Shown: positions 36,724-47,629 of the stretch, one piece after another
Numbering within the stretch: position 1 is the stretch's first letter
Layout of the letters: every line of letters begins with the position of its first letter
Source: Dirofilaria immitis
Taxonomy: Eukaryota > Nematoda > Chromadorea > Rhabditida > Onchocercidae
Length of the DNA: 64,000 nt
Direction: 5' to 3'
NCBI GenBank assembly: GCA_024305405.1
Contig: JAKNDB010000098.1
Span: 3,091,001-3,155,000, forward strand
Position numbers and translations under genes: made by a program
Notes under the pieces: generated by a model
The model's input: only the letters and a program-made list of their open reading frames with translations
Database searches by the model: none
Told to the model about the DNA's origin: nothing

Positions 36724-37162
36724 TTCAATATCAGTGAAAGAATGTTATATCAAAATATCAATTCAGTTTTATTGAATAAGCAAATTAATGAGAAGATTAA
36801 CAAAACCATTTTTCAATCGTAATGATAAAATCTCTTTTAGGCAAACTTTTCCTCATGTTCTTTTCATATTTCCAAACTTTCTGAAGTTGAAATATTTTGT
36901 TAATGCAAGATATACTTGTTACTGAAGGACTATCAATCAATCAAATATTTACAAATTTAGGAAATTTCTAAGCTTATTTTACATATAACACATTTTATTG
37001 GAACATATTATTAATGTTAGAAGGTTTACACAAATACTAAACAATAGAATACTGGTATTTTTGAAGACAGTAATACAGTATTATTTCAAAAAAAAAAATC
37101 ACAAAAATATCTCCTGATTGCTTGATCTTTCATAGGAACTTTTTGATGATGTCGATTTAAAC
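36724..37162. repeat. High-identity duplicate of 46,580-47,019
   Basis: By eye about five differences (one indel) over 440 bases. To the left the similarity continues at a much lower level (36,520-36,720 against 46,380-46,575); to the right it stops. Same orientation, 9.86 kb apart. Confidence 0.9.
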
Positions 37163-40100
37163 AACGAACAATGAATCTGCAAGAATCTGATCGTTGAATG
37201 TTGAAAACTATTATTTAACAAATAGTATATGATATAAAATAGCGAACGATAAATGACATTTGAATCATTTCAATCTTTAATTTATGATAAATTATAACGT
37301 TCATACAAAAATTTATCATAATTTGAATCCTTTAAAATATCAAATATGACGCTGATAAAATTCAAAATATTATAAATCGTACCAATTATAGCAATTAAAG
37401 CGAAATATTTTCGTTTCAAAAGGAAATACTCATAAGGCAATAATTATATTAATAGTATGCGGGTAGTAAAATTTTCGAACAAAATTACACACAATGATAA
37501 TTCAAATTAAAATTGCAAAATCTCTTTCAATTTGCAACAATTACGACAAACCAAATAAGGTGTATAATTTTTGAAATAATTGAAACAATTAATATCGGAT
37601 GGATAATTTTTTGAATTTGTTATTTTTATTTTTGCATATTTTTTTTTTTTTTTTGTTCAATTTATGGATTCAATGCAAATTTGTTTTTGAATCTTAAAGA
37701 TTGCGATTTTTGAATTGGGAAAGAAGTTTGATAATCAATTTTTCGCCATCTAAAATTAATAGTAATTTGAAAAAATCTTTTGATAATTTGCCAAATTTTT
37801 GTGATAATTCAAGAATTCATGATAAATCATCGCATAGAATTCTGATTAGTAATCAATGTATGCTTGCTATATTGAAATTAAAAATGGGTTGACAAATTAT
37901 TTTTTTGAAAAGTAAATCTTGAATGCTTTAATATTTACTCAGATTATTGCTAAAGACTTCAACTTCATCTGGTTCGTCGAACAAACTAATCAGTTAGTTT
38001 TATAATCGCTAACGATTATCATTTCGTTCAACGAACATATTTGCTTATTTTAATTATCGAGCTTCTGTAAGATAAACAGGATAGAGATAGGATGATGAGG
38101 AAGAAAGAAGAAAATAATTTGAAAGAAATATGCGTATGAATTTATTAATTAAAAATTTACCGGAAATTCATACGTTTTCCATCTCTGAATATTCGGCATT
38201 GTTCTTTCTTTCCGATATTATCCTAATATATATATATATTTTTCAATAATATATTTTATGATAATATTTCTCAATATTATTCTAATATTTCTTTCATAAA
38301 AATTTCATAATAATATTTGCATATTTTCAATGATATGAATAAGTAAAATGTTTTGACACGATTTTGTTGCGATAGTTTTAGGTATTCGGATAATCGGTTT
38401 CTTCGCGATAGTTTCAGGTATTCGAATAATCGGTTTCTTCTCTCCATTCTGATAATTAATAGCCATTTATGTCTTAGGACTATCATATTCAATAATAACA
38501 TTTCATTAGCAAGTTATCTCTTAAAAATATAATCGAAAATGTCAATTTTTCCTGAATCATGTTAATTAATGATGATATTGAAATAATCGTAATATTTTAT
38601 GATATAAACATGTTGATTTGATATTTTTGTATTGCATAAATATCTTCGTATGAGCAAATATTTTTGTAATACAAAAATGTTTTGATAATCAAAAATATAT
38701 CGAGTATTGGTAAAATATTTTTACAAGATTCATCAATCATGATATAGATGAATGTTATTTTATTTGATGTGATTCTGATTTTTTTTTGCTATTACGAAGC
38801 TTAAATTAAATGTTGAGATATCGTAGATTCTTATAATCAAATTCATCTATCATATCTAGAATATTGCATCGAACATCAAATTCCTATTATAAAAAAGCTA
38901 ATTTTCATCTGTAATTTGACATATGTTATGCTTCGATTCAATTTGCCATCTTTCATCAAAACCAATTTCTCAAAAAATATCCTTACTATCAATAACGAAA
39001 ACGAATACTCTGTATTCCGATTCTCTTGTGACATTGATAACAAGTTAATTATATTATCGATAAACAAATCTTATCAAAGAATAAAACTTTCCCAATCATT
39101 ATTGTCTTTGATAGCTATTCATTACAAAAAGAAAAAACTTTTTGTGACTGTTGTTTCGTGATCTTTTTGCTTCTATCCATATTTAGTTTTGTTTTTTTCT
39201 CGATACATAAATTTCAAAACATCGAGATCATTTTCAACGATGTAATCAAGCTTAGGCAATAAATGCCTGTTATAGAATATCAACAAATATCGCAATTGCT
39301 TACGAACATATGAATCGTGACGATTTCTGCGATGAATTTGATCCATCTATAAAACTATCATTATTGCTATCACATGGTATCAGATTTTTATTAATTCAAT
39401 ATGCAAAATTTTCAGAAATATAATACGAATCAAATTTTATAAATCATAGTATTTTTTTAATTGTTCAATTTATTTTTTCAATATTTCCTTTATCCTTTGA
39501 TAGAACGTTGTTGCTTTTTTTTTCGCAAAGAAATAATTAACACGCTAATTTTGCGACTAATTACGCATCCGTTGATTATTTCAAGGATATTTAATTATAA
39601 ACCTTTGCAAAATTTTGCAGTGAAAAGGAAGGCAAGGAAAAATATATAGCAAAGATTTATGAACATTTATTGAAAATTAATTAGCAATTTCAAATGATTA
39701 TCTCAATAAACGATAGAAATTGTTGAATAGTTCAAAAAAAAAAAAAAAAAATTAAATTCCCTAACTTTCTAACATTTTTTTCGAAAATGTAAATTTCTTA
39801 ATAGCTACATATTTTTCCTATCATTCTCTGCAAATTTTTTATACTAAAATTATGATACGTACCGTTGGATATATATTGTTTGATATAGATAACTTTTATG
39901 ATTTCTTTCGTATGATTGGCTTTTTTTTTTTTTTCATTTTGATAATTATTAATGCATTTATAAATTTGCAAAATGATAAGCAAATCTTTTGTATGACCAC
40001 ATTTGAAAGTATCATTGCATTACTAAGTTTACTTTATCCCATTAAGAATATAATTGTAACGATTGATTTTTTTTTTTTTGATTCATTTTAATCGATAATG

Positions 40101-41578
40101 AATTGAGATCAAATTCATTTTTTTTTTACCTTACTCTTTCACAGATGCGTTCTTACAGCAAAATCATCTTGAGAAGAGAAAAGAGAATCAAAATGAAAAT
40201 GAAATTTTTGATTAATTGTCTAATAAATAAAGGCTTATATAATTGCGCTATAATAGGGGATATTATTGAATTTTAAATGGATGATCGATAATTTATTCGA
40301 TCTTTTTCCATTCCACCATTTTTATAGGCCGTTAAATCCTTCGATTGATTATTTGTTAAATGCCATATTGTTTACATAATACTCTCGAATAGCATTTCAA
40401 TTGATTGCTGATATCAGTAATTTGCAAATGCACAGTGTACGATACATCATTCTTGCGCTTACTGTATTCTTTATTTCAGTTGCTTCTTTGATATCATACG
40501 AAATTTTATTTGTTCCAATTTTACAGTAATTTTTTACAAGCCATCAAAATGTTTTTTTGATGAACTAATTTGTTGCATTTCAAATTTGTTCATAATCTGA
40601 AACTGTCACCAAATGATTGCTAAAAAATATTTTTCCTATTTTCATACTCGAATCCTAGAAACGATCAATCTTCTAGCAATACAGTATCATCAGATATACC
40701 TTTCGAAGTTTGAAAGTGTAAATGAATTATTTTGTTTTATAAGCTAACCTCATATCGGAACATTATCAACGCTATATGAGAACTATCATACTTCCGAAAG
40801 TTAATTTGACAAATAGCTTCATTAACAGATTGAAAATGTACTTCAGGTATCATTTAAATTCTATTCTATTCGTCCACTGATGATTGTGATAAATTAACTT
40901 GTCAGCAGAAAAATAGAGCTTCTAATTAATTTTCTGATCAACACTTTGATAGCTTAAGACTTAAGATAAGTGTTTCTCAATTAAGCCTCATTCGCACTTT
41001 TTCCTTCTATCAGTCACAAAAAAGATGAAGGATCACTGAAACTAAAAAAGAAGATTCTCACGGTTAATTTTCATATTACGCGTAGTGATTACATGGTCAG
41101 CATCATTGGCATACTTCATCTATCCATTGTTAGTTACATCATTTAGCTAATCACGCTTCTATCTTCTGATGTCTTCATTATAAAAACGTCTTTACTGGTT
41201 GGAAGCTTTCTCGACGCAACCAACAGTCAACCTGACAATTCATCATCGCTACAATAAATAGCGATAAATCAAAATTAATGATTCATTTCAATGAAGGAGA
41301 AACTTCGCTACTTTCAAATTCAAACAATCAAAGAGCAAGATTCTGTAATCTTCCACTAAACATAATCTTTTCAACAAAATGATTGATTGCTAGCAATTCC
41401 ATCCATTTATTAAATACCATAACAAAAAGCTAATAAGCATCATCTACGTTTTTTTTCCGCTTATTTTATTTTACAGTAGTATTTTTTCAATTGTTACTGA
41501 CTAATCTGAAGATAACATTCGACTTTCGATTGTTTAGGATGCTGCTTATAAATGAATCCTCATATTTGAGAAACAAAA
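37163..41578. other. Noncoding block with two more diverged duplicate units
   Basis: Contains diverged copies of the 34.3-36.3 kb unit at about 37,950-38,700 and 39,300-40,900. No exon chain or RNA gene seen. Open frames are short and AT-rich (for example plus 37,701-37,892 and 38,916-39,161) and lack splice context or family motifs. Confidence 0.5.
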
Positions 41579-41925
41579 GAAATTATCAAAATACCTTATC
41601 ATTATTGAATTATCAAAATACCTTATCATTATTGAATTATTATCAAAATACCTTATCATTATTGAATTATCAAAATACCTTATCATTATTGTATTATCAA
41701 AATACCTTATCATTATTGAATTATCAAAATACCTTATCATTATTGAATTATTATCAAAATACCTTATCATTATTGAATTATCAAAATACCTTATCATTAT
41801 TGAATTATTATCAAAATACCTTATCATTATTGAATTATCAAAATACCTTATCATTATTGAATTATTATCAAAATACCTTATCATTATTGAATTATCAAAA
41901 TACTTTATCATTATTGTATTGAATT
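41579..41925. repeat. 27/30-bp minisatellite with a two-unit higher-order pattern
   Basis: Twelve units of AATTATCAAAATACCTTATC+ATTATTG; about half carry an extra TTA (30 bp), and from the third unit on 30- and 27-bp units mostly alternate, giving 57-bp dimers. All lengths are multiples of three, so one plus-strand frame reads (N)YQNTLSLL repeatedly and one minus-strand frame reads NNSIMIRYFD; neither looks like a real protein. Confidence 0.93.
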
Positions 41926-42392
41926 TATTGAAATCTAAGAAAATAATATTTTTCTATCAAAAAATTTGCTACTAATCAGATGTGGGAAAATGAAGGAAAA
42001 GCAAATGAATAACGATGTGTTCGGCTATTTCTTTCTTTTCTTTTTTTAATTTAAAAATATAGGAAAGTTTTAATGTAAGTAGTAAAACTTATATTCGAAA
42101 ATAGATAGAAAATTTATTTTTCAACGACTATCCCATCCGTGCTATATAAATAAGTGCAAACAGTTTTAAAATTTCCTTATTTACTATAAATTTCTTTACG
42201 CCAAATGCTGCATATTTTGATAATTTCAGATTATCAGATTTCAAATTTTCAGATTTCAGATTTTCAGATAATGATTCGTTGTACAATTTAGATTAAATTT
42301 CATCTGTTATATTTGATAATAACTTCTTTCGCTGATAATCGTATGATTTGTTTCAGATTGTATTTATCTTATGAAATCACAATATGCAGCAG

Positions 42393-42787
42393 TGAACAAT
42401 TCCGTTGATCTGATCATTTAATTTAAAAACTGCTTGTTCGGTTTCAACGATGTTCAGAAACGAACAATTCTATTGATCTGATCATTTAATTTAAAAACTG
42501 CTTGTTCGGTTTCAACGATGTTCAGAAACGAACAATTCTATTGATCTGATCATCTAATTTAAGCATCGCTTGTTCGGTTTCAACGATGTTCAGAAACGAA
42601 CAATTCTATTGATCTGATCATCTAATTTAAGCATCGCTTGTTCGGTTTCAACGATGTTCAGAAACGAACAATTCTATTGATCTGATCATTTAATTTAAAA
42701 ATTGCTTGTTCGATTTCAACGATGTTCAGAAGTGAAAAATTCTGTTGATCTGATCATTTAATTTAAAAACTGCTTGTTCGGTTTCAT
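42393..42787. repeat. 68-bp minisatellite, about 6 copies, just upstream of the receptor gene
   Basis: Unit starts CGAACAATTC at 42,461, 42,529, 42,597 and 42,665, with diverged copies at each end. Each unit has the arms CGAACAA and TTGTTCG as an inverted repeat and a TGATCTGATCA core. The array ends about 95 bp before the receptor start codon. Confidence 0.93.
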
Positions 42788-42882
42788 TCTATGCTTCTGT
42801 ATTTTTCCACATACTTCAATTGACTTTATTATAACCGAAACAACATTTCAATTGTAAGCATTGCTGTAGCAAAGAAGAATAA

Positions 42883-45387
42883 ATGCTACCATTCATAAAT
42901 TATATTTTATGTTCATATGTATATTTGATTGTCGGTATATTGCTCGTATTAGTCAATATTCCTATCTTTCTACTCGTAATAATGCATAAAATGCTCAGGT
43001 AAGCCGAATATAATGATATTATGAAAAATGTACACTAAACATGAATAGTTTCATGGATCATGGACAGTTTCCAGAAAAATCTTCGTAACTATATGAGATA
43101 TAATCATTTCAAACAATTATTCAAATATATGAAAAGGTCAAAAAAAAAAAAAAAAAAAAGATTCTTGTATATTTCAGAAAGACTTACATGGTTCTTGCTG
43201 TTATATTTCTTAACAATGGTTTCACCGGAATCAGTGCAATGTCATTGGGCATAAAACGATTAATTATTACTGTTGGTGGAGAAGAATTTATCAATCATCA
43301 TGAATGTGTGCTAAATGTTTGTTTATTTTCTAAAAAAAAAAAGATAAATAAATAAAAAAAAATATTCCAGAAATTATTGTTGTCAGTTAGGAAATTTTAA
43401 TGCAAAAGAAAAATCAGATTCATCAAAAACGATTATCGTGTTATAAAATCTTAATAAGTTTATTGTAAGCAAAAGAAAAATCAGATTCAACAAAAACGAT
43501 TATCGTGTTATAAAATCTTAATAAGTTTATTGTAAGCAAAAGAAAAATCAGATTTAACAAAAACGATTATCGTGTTATAAAATCTTAATAAGTTTATTGT
43601 AAGCAAAAGAAAAATCAAATTTAACAAAAACGATTATCTCCTATATTTGAATTGATAAATGTTTTAGTAATTGTTATGAATTCAATTGTCGATGAAATTT
43701 TTCAGGTACCCATTCTTATTCTTACAGCATATTTACTAGATGGACTTGGTTTGTTAATCAATAGTATTGAAAGGCTATCTATCGTAGCATTTCCATTATA
43801 TTATTATGCGCATAATAAACGAATAAATTATTCATTAATTATTGCGCAATATTTGATTGCTTTTGTTGCGATCACTTCTACTGTTGTTGCAAGTTTAATT
43901 GAACCAATACGACGTATATCTAATTTTTGTTTGTAAGTATAACAACAAGTAAATATATTATTGCTTCAATTAAATCTCTATTTCATAGGACTATATCATA
44001 ACATAAAATTTGACAATTAAATATCCTTCAAAATAGACTATGCAAAAATTTATATTGAAATATTATTTTCAATTGTTTCTTCATTTTCCAAAAATCTACA
44101 ATAAGCGGTAATTGTTGCAGGCTAACTACCGTATACTCACGACGATTTTATTCCATTTTATTACTAATGGCTCTCGTTGCTTCATTGCTTAGTGTCATCC
44201 TTATGGTTATTGTTATCGTTATTCTAAAAAGTATGATTAAAAAAAAATTTATAACTTTCGAGCCAAATTTATCAATTAAGCCAAATCGTTATTTAATAAA
44301 TTCAACCGGGATAATATTTATCAGAATCATTTTAAATTTTTATGATTTGTCAGAATCATCTTTAACATTTTATGATTTATTAGAATCATCTTAACATTTT
44401 ATAATTTATCAGAATCATTTTAACATTTCAGAAATAAAAATTATTAAATGTTACTGATATTTTGGAAAAAAGTATATTTAAAAATTTGACAATGAAAGTG
44501 CTAGAACAATATGATAATTCAATCTTAATATTAGCTTAATACAAACTAATAATTCTCTCAAAAATGATAAGTTTTCGATAACACAAAAAAAACAACAGTA
44601 AATTTTAGATAATATAAAAAATTGAAACGAATTAATTAATTACATCAGAAAACATAAGAATTTTGCAATTATCATCTCGAGAAAAATATATATCATAGAT
44701 GAAAACATATAAGAACACAAAACTAATATGTTTTATTCTAATAATTGCCAATTTCTTAACGTCGATCATGATTGATGACGAATGAATCAATAAAAATTAT
44801 ATTCAAATAGATTCGAATCATATTATCATCATTCATGATTCACATTCATAGGAAATTTGGTGTGGAATTTTTATCAAATCATTCTTATAATCGTGATTTG
44901 TCACATTTTCTCAAGAATCAAAAACGATACACTCAAACATCACTGATTTCTTGTTGTTTTACATTTTGTAAGTTTTTGCCTATAAATTTCCATGAAAAGT
45001 TCACATATTATTTTGATACTAACAAAATATCATATTATTTATTCTGATTTAATGCATAAGTTTAATTTATGACTTCTATGCTACCTAAATCATCAAGACA
45101 TTAGCTAATATAGCGATAAATTTTATTATGCTATGTTTGTCTTTACAGTTTTTGTTGTGGTACCAACTGTACTGGAAGATATTTTTATGATGGATAATTC
45201 GACAGTATCACAAATTATTTTAACATGTTGCATGTTTTTGCAATTATTGAATTCCTTCAATATTACAGTATTATTTTTATATCGTCAAAGAGATTTTCGA
45301 TATGCTGCAATTCGTTCTATCAAATATTTGCTCTATAAGCGTAAGCAACATGTTCAACCAGTGGTAGTTGTTGGTTTTGGAAAATAA
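42883..45387 (+). CDS. Nematode seven-transmembrane chemoreceptor-like protein, six exons
   Basis: Exons: 42,883-42,998, 43,178-43,316, 43,706-43,932, 44,121-44,230, 44,852-44,967 and 45,149-45,387; about 315 residues. TM1 is in exon 1 (NIPIFLLVIMHKMLR at its end). Exon 2 holds TM2 and the loop Cys (HHECVLN). Exon 3 holds TM3 with INSIERLSIVAFPLYYY (ER in place of DR, then the usual Pro) and TM4. Exon 4 holds TM5 (FYSILLLMALVASLL); exon 5 the third loop and TM6 (KNQKRYTQTSLISCCFTF); exon 6 TM7 with LLNSFNITVLF and a basic tail. Donors are mostly GTAAG and acceptors TTTCAG-like. Exon 4 ends at AAAAA|GTATGA, one base short of the phase needed by exon 5. A sixth A would fix it, and pseudogene copy B has its donor at the corresponding place. 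Subfamily (Srsx-like or other rhodopsin-like) is not certain; ligand unknown. Confidence 0.78.
43397..43645. repeat. 67-bp tandem repeat inside receptor intron 2, about 3.7 copies
   Basis: Unit starts at GCAAAAGAAAAATCA (43,402, 43,469, 43,536, 43,603) and includes CAAAAACGATTATCGTGTTA. The array ends about 60 bp before the acceptor of exon 3. It is unrelated in sequence to the 68-bp array upstream of the gene. Confidence 0.92.
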
Positions 45388-46579
45388 ACAAAACAAAATT
45401 TTCCTATTTCAAAAGAATTATTCTGTTATCATTCTACATTTGTTCCTCAAATAGTTTGCTCCGTTATATGAATCGTACATGAAATTCTTTAATTTTTTTA
45501 AGGAATTCTGAAAATAGATTCATTCGATTTCTCTAGTGATAACAAACATATTGCAACATTCATCTGGAAAAAATTTTGTTGTAACCTTGAAGATTATGAA
45601 ATTTGCACTAAAATTTAGTTATCATTTCTTTGAGATGAAAGCATCTAATATCATTCAAAAACTATTGATGACAATCATATATCATTTAAGCTTATCATGG
45701 TAAATATATCACTGAAGTTTTATTACACTGAATTATCATCACCCGCCAATTCAATCAACAATCTTACAGTAGTGTAAAGAAAAGTTGAGAATGTTATTTC
45801 TACAAAAACAACATGGTATTTTTAACAATGAAGTTTTTTGTTTGCTTATTTTCCAACAACAATAATAATAATGATAATGATAATATAGTTATCACCTTGC
45901 ATGGTATTTTGAATCAATTCCAATAGCAATTTCATGATATAAATATGACGAAATAATCAAAAACTTTTACCGAGTAAAAATTCGTAATATTTCTCAGACA
46001 AAATGAATCATTTATCCAAAGGATTTTTTGTTTTCTCATTTTTCGATCTGTTGATAAAGTTTGCATGTATTGTTTTATTGAAATTCAAGTTAATTGCTAG
46101 ATATATTGCGAGGACTAATGCTTATATGTATTATTTGAAATATTAATGTTACCTGTCTACTATTCTTTGTTTGATAACCAATATTGTAAATCATCTTTAC
46201 TATCAAAATCACTAATCATTTTTATAAAAAAAAGCTTGTCAGATTTATGAGAAGATTCAGATTCTTTTTATTCACACATTCTATTTTTTCCTATTGCCAG
46301 GACAGTTTCATTTCTTAATTTTTGCTTTACTCTGATCACTTCTGTATTAGATAGAAGCGGCTTTCTAGCTTATATTCGAAACTTCATCAATTTTATCAAT
46401 CCTTAACACCTAATAACCTTTAGAAAACTTCGTTTTTGCTATAAAAGAAATACAAATTATTGATACATCGATATTTATCAATCATTTTCCATACTTGTAG
46501 TTATGGCGAATAAAATCTATCGAAACAAATTTTCAATTACAGAAAAAAAAACGACTTCTGCGATATGCCGAAATATCAA
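45388..46579. other. 3' flank of the receptor gene, nothing further recognised
   Basis: Noncoding. The receptor stop codon overlaps an AATAAA (45,383-45,388). A small CAA/AAT/GAT microsatellite lies at about 45,853-45,885. From about 46,380 the sequence resembles 36,520-36,720. Confidence 0.45.
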
Positions 46580-47019
46580 TTCAATATCAGTGAAAGAATG
46601 TTATATCAAAATATCAATTCAGTTTTATTGAATAAGCAAATTAATGAGAAGATTAAACAAAACCATTTTTCAATCGTAATGATAAAATCTCTTTTAGGCA
46701 AACTTTTCCTCATGTTCTTTTCATATTTCCAAACTTTCTGAAGTTGAAATATTTTGTTAATGCAAGATATACTTGTTACTGAAGGACTATCAATCAATCA
46801 AATATTTACAAATTTAGGAAATTTCTAAGCTTATTTTACATATAACACATTTTATTGGAACATATCATTAATGTTAGAAGGTTTACACAAATACTAAACA
46901 ATAGAATACTGGTATTTTTGAAGACAGTAATACAGTATTATTTCAAAAAAAAAAATCACAAAAATATCTTCTGATTGCTTGATCTTTCATAGGAACTTTT
47001 TGATGATATCGATCTAAAC
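46580..47019. repeat. High-identity duplicate of 36,724-37,162
   Basis: Partner of the block at 36.7 kb; see there. The two share every A run and most substitutions are transitions. Confidence 0.9.
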
Positions 47020-47345
47020 GAAGAACTATGATGAAATACATCTGTAAAATTTTGGTCCCTAAATGAAGAACATCAGTATTTGGTATTTAATTTCATGTAG
47101 TAAATAACTTTTAAATCGCTCCACTCTTTCTAGTTTTAATAACTAACAACATTAACATCAAAAGTACGATGTAATAAAACTAACTATCATAATTAATCGA
47201 AGCGAAATATTTCATTTTAATTCTCGTTGCATTAGAATGTTGATGCGAAATATCGCATTAATTAATGGAACATTTACGTAGCAAAAAATTGATTCTATAA
47301 TTTGAATTGAATTTAGAAATTATAAATTTTCTTCATGAAGAAATT

Positions 47346-47629
47346 TAAGAAATCTTTTAAGCAATGATTTAAGAAATCTCTTCTTGAAGTTAAGATATTG
47401 ATAAGAAATCTTTTTAAGCAATGATTTAAGAAATCTCTTCTTGAAGTTAAGATATTGATAAGAAATCTTTTAAGCAATGATTGAAGAAATCTCTTCTTGA
47501 AGTTAAGATATTGATAAGAAATCTTTTAAGCAATGATTTAAGAAATCTCATCTTGAAGTTAAGATATTGATAAGAAATCATTTTAAGCAATGATTGATTT
47601 AAGAAATCTCTTCTTGAAGTAAAGATATT
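47346..47629. repeat. 56-57-bp tandem repeat, 5 copies
   Basis: Unit AAGAAATCTTTTAAGCAATG followed by ATTTAAGAAATCTCTTCTTG and AAGTTAAGATATTGAT; copies differ by single bases and a 4-base insertion in the last. Confidence 0.9.

Noticed and set aside
41491..41922. Open frame of 143 codons with repeated NYQNTLSLL
   Set aside because: Product of a minisatellite whose unit lengths are multiples of three; the opposite strand is equally open.
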